From Moniliophthora roreri (taxonomy: Eukaryota; Basidiomycota; Agaricomycetes; Agaricales; Marasmiaceae), in assembly GCA_001466705.2 (NCBI GenBank), contig LATX02000254.1:1-64000 (forward strand): a DNA stretch of 64,000 nucleotides, in the 5' to 3' direction. The translations under genes and the position numbers were made by a program. This document shows, piece after piece, positions 42,393 to 54,351 of the stretch; position 1 is the stretch's first letter, and every line of letters starts with the position of its first letter. Under the pieces are notes generated by a model, which was not told where the DNA came from, did not search any database, and was given only the letters and a program-made list of their open reading frames with translations.

Positions 42393-43110
42393 AGTATCTG
42401 GAAGGACAAGAACGGCATTGCTCAATCAGACAGATTGTATACATCCGAGTGGAAATGGAACGGTGTATTATAAGACGGATCCGGCGCATGATGATGTACG
42501 TTTACCTCCTCCCGCTTTCTCTTCGTTTTTGGGCTGATGTGTGGATAGAAAGAACCTTTTGTGATAGCGAGTAAGGAAATCTACCGATACCAACATGCAA
42601 AGGGAGAAAAAGGTGTTTTCATCCAGATGCATTCAAAATGCGCTGCTTCGTGACCGCAAGGTACGATGTTTCTTTCTTCGGGGTCAGGTACGTACACGCC
42701 TACTTCCTTTCTCTCTCTCTTTCGCTTACACGTCCGTACAGGCCAACCAACATCCTCCCTCGCCTGGTACACAACCTCTCCCGGACCTATATTCCCCATC
42801 CGACATCTCCAACAAAACCTTCGTACCAACTTTCCCGAATGGAACATCTCCCTACCAACAGACTCGGAATGTGATTTGACAGCTACAACGAATGTCGTTG
42901 GCCGATATATCAACGGTGTTGAAGAAAGTCGAGTTTGTGTCGAGGACGCGACAGCGGATAGTTGCGACGGGGGATTTATACATGTCGAACAGGCTATTGT
43001 GGCTAGAGGACAAGAGGTGTATGAGCGTTGGTGGGGACGTCTAAATTTGGTCGTGGTGGTTCTTGAGTCACAGTACGCATGCCTTGCTGCGGGTGTATAT
43101 CGGCCTGATG
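42393..43110 (+). pseudogene. Secreted-protein pseudogene, 5' deleted
   Basis: Copy of 37535-38217 beginning at AGTATCTGGAAGG. The signal peptide and first 170 codons are missing through the deletion fusing it to the MIC26/27 copy. Introns are kept. An in-frame TGA replaces the Cys codon after the His-Ser-Lys block (about 42651), and the 3' end is altered. Confidence 0.85.
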
Positions 43111-43197
43111 GTCTAGTAGTATGATTCTCGCTTTGGGTGACTCCGCATACGTCCTACTCTCTGCGAGAGGTCCTGGGTTCAATTCCCAGTCAGGCCC
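43102..43197 (+). tRNA. tRNA-Pro (TGG), with 24-base intron
   Basis: GGCCTGA/TCAGGCC acceptor, TTTGGGT anticodon loop, GGTTCAATTCC T-loop, discriminator C. Mature length 72 after intron removal. Confidence 0.92.
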
Positions 43198-43282
43198 CTG
43201 ACGGAATGCGAGTGCGTCTTTTTGGCGTCAAAAAGAAAGGTTTGAGCGAATAGTAATTACTTCATCGAGGTACGAGATCAGT

Positions 43283-43377
43283 GGCCTTATGGTCTAGTAG
43301 TATGATTCTCGCTTTGGGTAGGGCACCCCCCGCATTCTCACTGCGAGAGGTCCTGGGTTCAATTCCCAGTGAGGCCC
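43283..43377 (+). tRNA. tRNA-Pro (TGG), with 23-base intron
   Basis: Acceptor GGCCTTA/TGAGGCC with one T-G pair; other arms as in the neighbour 86 bases upstream. Mature length 72. The intron sequence is unrelated to that of the neighbour. Confidence 0.9.
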
Positions 43378-46300
43378 ATAGGTTTTTACTGCTATTATTC
43401 TTTTTTTTTCTACTTGTCGCTAGTACTCGTGTTTGGTTAGCCAAGCAAGGAAGAAACATGTGCGTTGACGGCTACAGTTTTTCTCTTTGGCACTGAAGAT
43501 GAGTTTCATCCTCGGAGGCTCGGAGGAGTGCCAGTCGGCCTTCTCACGCCCATAGACTTCTTTTTCCTCGCGCCCATGACGATCGAATATGGACGTGTAG
43601 CGTAGCTACCGAGGTAAGGTAACTTGGTTTTTTCAGATCTACACCCCCTGATCATGGCCACCGTAGGACTTCGGAAGACCATATTGGCCGACATCTCAGA
43701 CCGTGAGTGTGGTTTGGAGCTCGAACTCAAGTTGTAGAGAGAAAAGGCTTTGTGTTACTTGATGCCTGGGCCCATTACGAATCGTGGTACGTATGCCAAA
43801 TAATCTCTCAATCCCAATCTTTATCTCTGATTCTCTGATTCTCGAGTAGAAAAATCAATATCTTCTTGACTCGGGCCAACAACCATAGTTGGGAGTGGAA
43901 CACGAGAAGATGCACTCCAAGTTGTTTCAAACTACCACCTGTTTCACCAAGTTGCGTCTAGGACAATTTGCACGACCCAGAGAGTAGCGGTGGAAACTAT
44001 GAGCGTGCTGGCAGGTGAGCTTACTTCCGATACTTTTTTGTAGGATTTGTTAATAGATACTGATACTATACCGTTTTGAAGTGATGTACCAAAAACAAAA
44101 AGGTCATACGAAGGACAGTACGCAAGGTCCCGCATTGGAATTTGGAACAGGATACGTGCAGGTACGTACGAAATCTACAATTTATGTACAAGCTCAGTGT
44201 TCAACGTTTCTCGTTTGTCAGATTACAACGATGGTGAAGGAAAATGTTCTTTTCAAGTTTCAGGGTCTCTTTTGGCGCTGCAATGAATAGCGGCGATAAG
44301 GACATTTTATGTTCAGCAAATGAGCCGTGGTTCGCTTTCCTGGTTTTGCGTCATGTGATGCTCAACCTAGCCGATATGTACTACGCGATTTCAGCACAAG
44401 AAGAATTCGAATTACGATTACTCTTTCGGGTTCAAAATCCCTTTCGACACGAAACTCTCTCTTCAGTACCCCACTTGACGGTGCCGCAAGTGAACCTTGG
44501 TATCGGTGTGAACAACAGAGATGGGGAATCTTGTAGTGAGCGGTGGTTCGCCTTCCGAGTTTGCGTCATGGGATGCTCAAGTGGCGCATGAGAAGCGACC
44601 TGAAACCATCTGGCCTCCTGTATCTCAGGTTCTTCTCTTGTACCGTGTCCGCAAAACCCCCAGCAATCGCTCGTAGCATCAAGGCTTGGACAAGAACTTG
44701 AACTCTGAAGGCTGGCCAGATTCGAAGGAGTGGCGAAAGTCAGTGGTCCTGGATCCTGATGGTCTCTGGTAAGTCTCCGAGACTCTTGTCCAGTTGAAGA
44801 TTGCTAAGCTAAGGTTACAGCAAACAGGTTATCAAGCGGTCGAGCATATCCGCTGAACTATTCGGCTCTCGGAATGAAGAATACCCTCCCATTCCCTCTT
44901 TTGGTGCCTCAGCGATCCAAGGAAATACTCGGTACGAGAATGAGCACAAGAGGTGGGAATCTTGCATCCAGGTTCCCTGCAGGTCGTGTTGTGCGATGCG
45001 ACTGGTTCGGGATAGCTCGTACGATAGACTTCAAAACACCCAGCAGCCGATCTGAACTCCCCGACATCTCAAGCTCCTTTCCTGAGGAGTATTGCACCAC
45101 GCCTGCTCGATTCCCGGTACTTGAGGAAGATCGTTCATCGTACCAGGACTTTGAACTCCGAGGGCTGGCCAAAGTCAAAGAGATGACGATGTCGGACGTA
45201 CTGAATCTGGATGGCCCCAAGTGAGCTTACTTTCAAAGCTCCCGTTTGACTACGATGCTAAAGAAGCACCGAACAGGTTCTTCGACAACTATTGAACTCA
45301 GGAGAACCGGATCAGGGCTCGAGGCCCCTCTGGTAGCGCATGTCTTGAACGTTCAGGTGAGCTTATTTCCGACGTTCTTCAATGTGACAGGGCTGGCATG
45401 TTATTCTTGTTTCTAGATACCAGAATCGAAACTCAGTCCGTTCTGAGGTCTAAAAACCCTTCTGGCGTTTACTATTCATTGCTTAATGTTAGCCCTTGTA
45501 CATCCCTATCCTTTTCCCCGTGCCAAAACCTATGCAATACCTGACGAAAATAGAATCGCCACGTAAAGAAGATCGCTCATCCGCTGCTCATCCCGGTTTC
45601 CTAGGATGACAAGGATCTAAACTTGGGGTAGCTACGCAAATAAAAGGTGAGCTGTGACTACTTCCAAGGCTCTTGTCGGGCTCGCGATGCTAATGTTAGG
45701 CAGGAGTTAAGCTGAAGATGAGGCGCAATTACCGTCACCGTTTTCTATTGCTACCATTTCCCCCCCCCCTCGGTAGACGCATTCCGCAAGGTGTATCGCA
45801 GACGGTAGGCGGCAGACTCGGGTACCGGAAAGATGTTTCGTCATGGGGTGCATTTTGACGGCGCTGGTACGATGAATGTAAGTACTTGATCTATAACGAA
45901 TTCGTGCATTCGAGATTCATATCTGTCAGACGTATACGGTTTATGGGCTCAAAAAATAAACGCGGCTGCTGCGCAAGTTGATGGTGGCAATGATGCGTCT
46001 GAGTTTTGGGTGTCCAAGAGCTTAAGGCGGCTCATATGATCCTCGATCGTTGATAGCCCTTTCAATTATCAGGGTGTTCGTTTCGTTAGGTTGTTTCTGT
46101 GAGTTCTTACTCTTCCCTGGAAAGAGAGGTGCCGAATCTGAGCACGCTGTGATTGCTTTAGGATCTCACGAGTTCAACTTGACCACGATTTACTGTTCCT
46201 GGCTTGATTGGAAGTGGTGACCGTCTTCTTGGTTGTAGTTCGTATGATCCTCGGGACATATAAACGGCTTGTATGTATCTCAATTTAGTACACTGTTCAC

Positions 46301-47899
46301 GCCATGTGCTCATTATCTGCTACTCATCATAGCCTAGCCCGCCGAGACACTTTTCCTTGCCGCTTTGTCTTTCGGCGATCCCTAACATCCAAACATTCCT
46401 TTTCATGAATACTGTCTTCTCCCGAGCCCAAACGGCGGGAGGTTGTATGATACAACGTCTAACGAGAAGCCGAAACGGATAAAGATCTTGCATGGTGATG
46501 TCCTGTTGGCATCATTGATGATCCGTAGGCTCTTTGTGTTCCCAGCGTCGCTTCAGAGATCCAAACTTTTCCACAGCTTTATGTCATTGTGTCTTTAGAT
46601 GAACCCAAGCATCCAAGACCTGCAAGTCCCTCGTTTGATAGAAACAGTCATTTCACGTTTCCGGGGGTGGCAGTGAGTCCCGTAATGTCAATGAACCTGA
46701 ATATCCGACAAACTAATCGTATGGTCGACTTAGACGGTCACGTAAGGCGGGAGGAACAAGTACCAATTTGCAATAACCGACGACTAGTATCACGACTGGG
46801 AACATGTCATTGTATATGGCCTTTTCCGTTTTCGATCCAAGCCAGAGCATAGGCAGGAAATGCCAGTCCAAGGGAGACCCCCTCGATCCTCTCACTACTC
46901 CCAGTACACACGTAGAGCGATTTTGCGTTGCAGAGATGCTCTCACTCTCGAACATAATCAATCATAATCATCAACCCTCAGGAACGGCCGACATTGCAAC
47001 CATCATCTTTCGCTTCATGAAGCTCCACGGCTTGATGGCAAAAGAGACCCGACCATGGATGGCGGACGCTTCTCTAGGAACAACCTAGACTTACTAATTT
47101 GCAAAACGGGAAGGTATCACTCCCCACAAGTCCATGAACCCCGAAGTCTGCGGAGCGTCGGGCTAAAGCAGAAAACAATTCGGTCCACCGTCCGCTCATC
47201 CTGTCGATATAACGGCTTTAGAAAAGTTGACCCCAGTTGGATGATGTCGGGTACAAGCTGCAAAGGAACTATATATGAAGTACGTCAAGATACGTTCCAT
47301 GGTCTTTGCCATTTGGTGTTCATCGCATCGTAAGGTTCGATATAAATCCTGTAGATTTCCCGCCGTTTGACAGCTTTATTCTTTTTGCAGCATGCGAATT
47401 CATTGCGGGGAGCGTAATGAGCGGTATGTTCGACAGGAGTCGAACGACAGCTCTAACAACAATTGTGGAGCAACGGAAGGCTTGAAACTCTCGGCGGGGC
47501 TTGGAACAAAATCTTGCCGCTCAACACAAATCCGCAGGCAGTACTCGTGACGTCACCTTTCACTCTCAAAACTGAGACTTATTTTCCCCCCCTGTTCAGA
47601 CTCTAGGCTACTATAGGCCGCTATAGGCCGCTATATACGCCTAACTCGCAGAAAGCTACTTTTGGCGGCATACAGAGGAATGTGTGTGTCGGGCACCGTA
47701 ACCCATATAGTGCTCACGAAAGATGCACCCCTAAATTTTTGCAAGCGAAGTGTTATCCCCTTTTTCGAGTTCCCCACGGGAGTTTGTTCCGGCGCGTACG
47801 CATTATACCCCATGGTGCACCACCTCCCGCCAAGCCATGATAACATCATCAGACTGCTCGCAACAACTCGGCCCTCCCCATCCGGCGCTTGAAAACGCG
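43378..47899. other. Long region without a recognised gene; imperfect tandem repeats and intron-like signals
   Basis: Between 43.6 and 45.7 kb several units recur in diverged form. GAGCNGTGGTTCGC followed by TTTGCGTCATGNGATGCTCAA occurs at about 44325 and 44540. A block with GAACTC...GGCTGGCCA occurs at about 44700 and 45150. GGTGAGCTTACTT-type sequences occur at about 44015, 45228 and 45356 and look like splice donors. This could be a multi-exon gene with repeated exons or a decayed duplication. The longest plausible exon is 44874-45224, without a known motif. 45.8-47.9 kb: nothing recognised beyond a short repeat of CTATAGGCCG (47615-47635). Confidence 0.35.
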
Positions 47900-47905
47900 T
47901 ATAAA
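47900..47905 (+). promoter_or_regulatory. TATA box of the sugar-porter gene
   Basis: TATAAA 89 bases before the ATG at 47989, followed by a pyrimidine-rich stretch. Confidence 0.55.
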
Positions 47906-47988
47906 AGACACGGATTACGTGCAGATAATTCCTTGATCTCTCCCTTCCCGATCTGCACCTTTTTGTTCTGCAGGTGTACATATCGATC

Positions 47989-50639
47989 ATGTCCGCCGAC
48001 GACAAGCAGAGTTCGAATTCTTCACTGGACGAGAAACGTGCCGTTCAGCACTACGAGAACACCGCGCCGCCAGCAGGGAAGGCCGCCCAGCGTAAGCTCG
48101 CCAACCCTCTAGCGGGTCTAAGCGATGCACAGGTTCTTGAGATGGCCGACAAGTTTGCGCGGGACAACGGGTTGGAGGACGCTCAGAATGATATCAGGAA
48201 GGGTGCATTGGTCTCAAAGGATCCTGCGCACTTTGAGGGCATCGATATGCTCACGGAGGAAGATAAGGAGGCTCTGAGGAGGGAACTCACGCACAAGGTT
48301 CGTTCTCGATGGCTCATTGAATGCATGGATCTGACATGGGGTGTCCAGTGGCATTTACCTCGTCAGCTTTGGTTACTGGTGGTCGCATGCTCAATGGCGG
48401 CCGTTGTACAAGGTCAAGACCAAGCACTCATCAACGGTGCAAACTTGTTCTGGCCTCAGCAGTTCGGTGTGGGTACAAACTCGGACCGTGATGTTTGGAT
48501 ACAGGGTCTCGTGAGCCGCATTATTTATCTTCTCATTCTTCGAACTCTGAACCCCTCTTAAGGTTAACTCTGCACCGTACTTTGCTTGTGCTCTTTTCGC
48601 GTGTTGGACGACGGATCCTCTTAATCACTATCTTGGAAGAAAGGGCACGATCCTGTTTACCCTCATCTTCGCCTGTGTCCCATGTATTTGGGCCGCGTGC
48701 ACTAACGTGAGATATTCTCATCATGCTTGCTAATCTTACTTACCCGAATATTTTTCAGTCATGGCAGAACTTGTTCGCTTCTCGTCTTGTCCTTAGTATG
48801 GGTATTGGTCCCAAGAGTTCGTGAGTAATTAGCGGTTACGTTGTCGAAACACTACCGACGAACTGGACTCCACAGCACTGTTCCTATCTTTGCCGCAGAA
48901 TCTGCGCCTCCTGCTATTCGTGGAGGTCTTGTCATGATGGTAAGCGAAACTAGTAGTATTGTGTATGATATATACTCACCTCTGTGAATTCCTCAGTGGC
49001 AAATGTGGACTGCATTCGGAAGTAAGTCTTATCTTTATAAACTGAGCCTCAGGAGGGCTGACGTTCTTGTGTCTTCAAGTCATGATCGGTTACGTCTGCA
49101 ACCTGATTTTCTACCACGTCAAGGACACAGCTAGCATCCAAGGACTCAACTGGCGTCTCATGTTGGGCAGCGGTTGCGTACCCCCTCTCCTCGTCTTTGC
49201 CCAAGTTCTTTTTGTTCCAGAAGTACGTGAAATTCTGAATGGGAAACCCGCTCGATCGTCTGACCCATCCGGTAGTCTCCTCGTTGGTTGCTTCTGAAGA
49301 ATCGCCCAAGAGATGCCTACAACTCGCTTCTGCGACTGCGACATACACCCGTACAGGCCGCCAGAGATCTTTTCTACATCTCCGTCGCCCTTGAAGCAGA
49401 GAAAGAACTTTCCAGCGGTAACAAGTACCTGGACTTGTTCACCAAGCCCCGTGTCCGCCGCGCGACCCTTGGCTCGTTCATCGTCATGTTCATGCAGCAG
49501 TTCTGTGGTATCAATGTCATTGCTTACTTCTCGTGCGTGCCGGTGGGCCCTTTTTTCGGAGATACAATCGCTGATCCTTCCAATGCAGCTCTCAAATTTT
49601 CCGCGATGGTGGTTTAGGTGATCTGAACAGTATCATCGGCTCATGGGGTTTCGGCATGCTCAACTGGCTGTTCGTTTGCATTCATGTTTTCCCGAAGATG
49701 AACACCGCAAACTCACAAATGTTTCAGGTTCGCTTTTCCCGGCATGCTTACCATTGACACGTTCGGCAGACGCAATTTGCTTCTGACTACGTTCCCCATA
49801 ATGGGTCTCTGTTTATTCTTCACCGGCTCAATGTTTTACATTAATCCGGAGGTGCGTATTTCACTCTGTAGCTGTTATGAATGATCCTGAATGCTTTTCT
49901 AAGAATCCTACCGATAAAGGAAGAGTGGCGGGCATCTTGATCGGTATCTATCTGCACTGTAAGCGCCTGTCCTTACCATCACATGTATTGACGTTTGACG
50001 ATTCTGTAAACTAGGTATGGCCTACTCACCAGGAGAAGGCCCTGTGCCGTTCACTGTGAGCTTCACATCAACCCCATATGGCTCCATCGCTGATTCGTTC
50101 AATGTTATATATAGTATTCCGCAGAAGCCTTCCCTCTTTACATTCGTCCTGTCGGAATGAGTTTTGCAACCGCCGTTACCTGGTTCTTCAACGGAGTACT
50201 CGGATTAACATGGCCTCCACTGCGTGAAGCGTTTACCATTCAAGGTGCTTTCTACTTTTACGCGACCTGGAATTTCATCGGGTTCTTGTGAGTTTGGCAT
50301 ACTGGAAGCTTTTTTTTTTCTTTTTGTATACTATTCCTGACGGTTTTCTTCCGTAGCTTGGCATTGATGTTCGTACCGGAAACCAAAGAACTTAGTTTGG
50401 AAGAGTTGGATCAGGTCTTTGAAGTACCAACGAGGCAGCATGCCGCTTGGGGACTTCGACAAATTCCTTGGTTCATCAAAGCAAAGATCCTCAGAATGGA
50501 TGTCCCGAAGGAGCAGCTTTACGAGCTTGATCCTTCAATGGAGAAGACTTACGCTCCTGCTGGTAAGTTTGACACTACTTGCACGATAAATCTTGAGATT
50601 GTACGCTCATTAAAAATTCCTCCAGCGGCTGGCCACTAA
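47989..50639 (+). CDS. Sugar/polyol transporter of the MFS sugar-porter family, 15 exons
   Basis: Exons 47989-48297, 48349-48510, 48563-48706, 48759-48820, 48876-48939, 48997-49021, 49080-49222, 49276-49532, 49589-49669, 49728-49851, 49904-49958, 50015-50055, 50115-50287, 50357-50562 and 50626-50639. All phases fit and give 619 residues. A long hydrophilic N-terminus precedes twelve expected membrane helices. Family signatures: Leu-Gly-Arg-Lys-Gly after helix 2, Pro-Glu-Ser-Pro-Arg-Trp after helix 6, Gln-Gln-Phe-Cys-Gly-Ile-Asn in helix 7, and Pro-Glu-Thr-Lys-Glu at the end of helix 12. Plasma-membrane uptake of a hexose or polyol is expected; the substrate cannot be told. Exon 6 is only 25 nt and the last coding exon 14 nt. 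Confidence 0.9.
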
Positions 50640-51462
50640 AAGTTTTTACTAATGCTATTCTTGCTGTTGTTGTAATGGATCAGCGGTTCTTGTGGATACT
50701 TTTGTAAATCAATTTCAGTTTTCGCCCCAGTAGTTATGATATTTAATCAAGTGTTTTTTGATGACAATTGCCATGAATGTATTCAAAAAGTTTTTTTTCT
50801 TTCTCCAGGAGACGCCCTTAGTCTGGGTCGCCTAAAGTGCAGCAACCATGACCATTCAAGGATTTTCCTAGATGGCTCAGTCATACGGTAGAAATTGGTT
50901 ACCGTTAAGGGCGGTACTACTTTCTCAAGAAGTATTAGATGCCCTCCTATGGGCCATAGCATTGACTCAACAAAGTTGAATGTTCAACGTTCAAAAGTGA
51001 CGCACGGACGAATCGTCTTGGATTATCGTTTCCGACTCTGATTGCTTCTACTGTGCCAACTACATGGGATCTGCAGAATCTGCACTCCCAAGATAACCCA
51101 AGGGGGGGGCGGACCGTGGTTCCGGCATATACCACCGGTTGGTTGGTTCGGTCCAGAGGTCTCTTAAAAATTTTTCCATACCCAAAAAATTTAGGCAGTT
51201 TCCTTTGTCCTAGCTGCCTACTCGGAGCAAACTAGCATGGAGAAATGTCCCCAAGAAAAAAAAATTTGTCCTAACGCACAGCGCTGACCATCAACGCCAT
51301 GTCGAACAACCCACTACTGGTGAGAAGAACCACTGTATATGCCATAATGTCCCATAGACTCATCGGCGCTCAACTTAGGAACTGGATAACCTTCCCGTTA
51401 TTGATGGGAAGCTCTCGACTTGCACTGCAGTATGTCGTTCTTCTCTTTTCAAGGACATAGTA
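50640..51462. other. Intergenic, left flank of a relic element
   Basis: No gene seen. A motif GGTTGGTTGGTTC followed by GAGG and CTCTTA plus an A/T run occurs at about 51137-51180 and again at about 52073-52110, flanking the relic described next. Confidence 0.45.
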
Positions 51463-52027
51463 ATGAAGTACCACCCTTTTAGACCAGAAGAGTATGAGAG
51501 TGATGAATCAGGCGAAGTAGAAGATGACGTACCAGGGGAATCCGAATGCGAAAGCGATTCAATGGATGTCGATCATAACAACTCATCCATCACAACCAGC
51601 CCTACCCCAGCTGACGGCTCGACTTCCAACGCTAGCCCGAGGCCAACCGACAATCATCCTGTGACCTCAAATGCAACGGTCGCGATTCCGGGTGATAATC
51701 AAATAAGCGGGCGACCCAGCCGGCTACGTCGAGGCCGTAATATTGTGTGAATGTGAGTGTGGAGTTCATATCAGCGAAACTGAGGCTGCCATAGTGGAAA
51801 ACCATATTGTAACCTGCAAAAGCAAGGGCTGTGAAACCCGCTTTGTAAGTCAGATTCAATGTAATGGTTCAAACACATTACTCACCCATGTGTTTCATCT
51901 AGTTCCATATGGACTGTGTAGGCATAACATATTCGAGGTCGAACTGGACCTGCAGGGCGTGCGAGATGGTCAAAAGGCGTCGTTATTGAGGAGAAAAGGT
52001 TGCGGATGCGCGGATGCAGCAGTCTGA
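51463..52027 (+). pseudogene. C-terminal relic with PHD-like cysteine cluster
   Basis: An acidic Ser/Asp/Glu-rich segment (51463-51750) ends in Arg-Pro-Ser-Arg-Leu-Arg-Arg-Gly-Arg. After a frame change, 51743-52027 gives Cys-Glu-Cys-Gly with a later Ile-Val-Thr-Cys-x3-Gly-Cys-Glu-Thr. This Cys-x-Cys-Gly ... Cys-x4-Gly-Cys-Glu-Thr pattern is common at the C-terminus of repeated agaricomycete proteins, probably transposon-derived. Frame break and short length make it a relic. The parent family cannot be named from this piece. Confidence 0.45.
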
Positions 52028-52339
52028 TTATGTAATGACTACCATATATAGCAAGTCCAGCACGTGATGGTTGGTTGGTTCCCTCCGAGGACCTCTTAGA
52101 AAAAAATCCGGCGCTATATCTTAAATTTTTTTCTTGCCCCCCCCTTGAGATAACCTATATTCAGCCTATATTTCAATGTGTAGAATCTGGCGTGTAATCC
52201 TACTAACGACGGCGTATAGGACTTTCAGAGATGTGAACCCTCGTAATGGTGCCAAGCGAGCTAACTGATTCCTCAGAAGATAATGGATGGGAAGACAACG
52301 GGCGGTACGGGATTTATCGTGTGCGAGGGGTTACATTAT

Positions 52340-52486
52340 GTTCCAGGGGTTTTACTGCGTGCTGGGCATCCTACCAGCATTCTAACACGTTCCAGGAATT
52401 CTACCGAGTGCTAGGGGTGTTATTAGCATTCTATGAGGTTCTAGGGGCGCTACTGCATGCTGAGAGGGTTGTTATACTAGTCTTAC
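52340..52486 (+). repeat. Minisatellite, three 49-bp units
   Basis: Units start with GTTCCAGG/GTTCTAGG at 52340, 52389 and 52438 and share TTCTACYGNGTGCT and AGCATTCTA blocks. The units have diverged by substitution. Confidence 0.75.
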
Positions 52487-54273
52487 GAAGGTACCGAGTT
52501 TCACGAAATGAAATATGTATATTTGTGAAGTCAATGTACAGTACATAGTGAGTGACGACTTGAATACAAAGCCTATTACTTACAATCCTTCCCACACCCA
52601 AGTCTGCCACTGGGTAACCTAGTGGAACGGTTAGCATAATGCCGGGGGAATAAATTACAACACAATGTTCTTACCTGCATGACTGGCTCTATAAATGATG
52701 TGAGGCCTGAGGGTGTGGATGTCAGCGGGCTGGTAGCATTTACATCACGGATAGGGAGACGAATTATATGCTGTTAATAAGTATGGTCGGAGATTTCATG
52801 TTTTCAGGAATCGTGTGATGGTGAGTATCTTGATGTTCTCGAGGCGTCATATTATGGTAGATGATCAACCGCGAGTAACAATTAAATGACCGACAACGCA
52901 CCTATAGCTATAGCCTTGTATCACATACTCAAACGACCTCTCTACCACGACTATGGCGTCTAATGTCGAGAAAAGCCTATTGAGATCGATTAGTAGTGTC
53001 GGAAGCGCGGAAGGCCACAATGGCGGCTAACGCAGATTTACACGCCATCGAAAGCTAGGCCAGAGGTGGTCGCTGTGTGATTGAGGACGAAGGGGAGGGC
53101 AAGGGAGTGGTGGTGGTTGGGAAGAAACGGGAGTGCCGCTTTTCGTTGAGGTTGTTGGCAAGACGATGACATCATCATCCGGGACTTTCCAAAACTGTCT
53201 CGGCCGGATCCGCAATCTAACGCCTACCTTGTAACAGCATTCTACCTGCGTTCTACCTACGTTCTACCTGTATTACGTCCCCGTTCTATGCTCTGGAATG
53301 ATACCAAGGCTCTAGGACTTCTAATGTCATTCTATTTATGTCCCGACGTCTTGGAACTATCACAGGTGTTATCTAGGACTGCAGATTTCGCAGATGCGGT
53401 CATATCTTGGTGATAATCGCTCATCTCTGTGAGCTCCGAATCGGCTCCGACACTACGGACATACCCATGAAGGCACAGAACTTGATGGCACGTTGGGCCA
53501 GTCTTATCATCGAGCGCGGATCCCATGAATCTCGAGAACTCAGAGCTCTGGAAAGGTACGAATAGCGACAATCTCTTACCTTTCCATCATGCTTCGTAGA
53601 AGTACTTACCCGCAATCAACAGAACTGAGCACACCAGATGGCGCGATATCTGCGAGCATGGTGATAAGCATACTAACGGACTTAAATGGCTGATTCAACG
53701 TAAATTCTCTTACTCACAATTTAAGAACCATATGTTCGTTGAAAATTCTGCCGAAGTGCGATGCCTATTTTATTGTGGCGTTTATAGTTGTATCTCGGAA
53801 TTAGCCGGACTTAACCGTAAGCGGAAATGCCGGCCGTCAGCAAACCTTTCTTTGTTCTTCCGCAACCCATTTCGTCTCCCGAGCGAACTACAAACTTCAA
53901 CACCATCTCGGTTCGACCTCAGTAAATCTATTGAATATGATTCCTAGATCAAAAGCCCTATAGAACAATGCTGTTCTAGTATCACTCTAATACAACTCTA
54001 ATAAGGTTTACCGCATGGGCGATCTTGTTTCACGTGGTGACGGTTGGTCGTATCGCTCTGCTGAATTACTTCTGGATCCATATGTCACAATGTGCCGAAA
54101 CGTATGGTTCTATCTCTGGTCAAGTTCGTTGCCTCGACAACTTTCAATGACGAAGTCCATTAGATCAGTCTAGCACATGCGTAAGTCGCTCCTCATGTGG
54201 TCAGTCGAGATAAAGAAAGTGAGACGCCTTCTCAACAGCTCGCTCGCTTGGCGAATGCAGCTCTATATTCACT
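52487..54273. other. Intergenic, no gene recognised
   Basis: A short tandem of TTCTACCTRCG (about 53243-53275) is present. No supported coding region; frames are short and lack motifs. Confidence 0.4.
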
Positions 54274-54279
54274 TATAAA
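54274..54279 (+). promoter_or_regulatory. TATA box of the M35 protease gene
   Basis: TATAAA 78 bases before the ATG at 54352. Confidence 0.6.
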
Positions 54280-54351
54280 GGGTAGGATTTCGAAAGCACA
54301 ATCATCATCGCATCGCACAGCGACTTCCGACCTCGACCAACACTTTGAACG

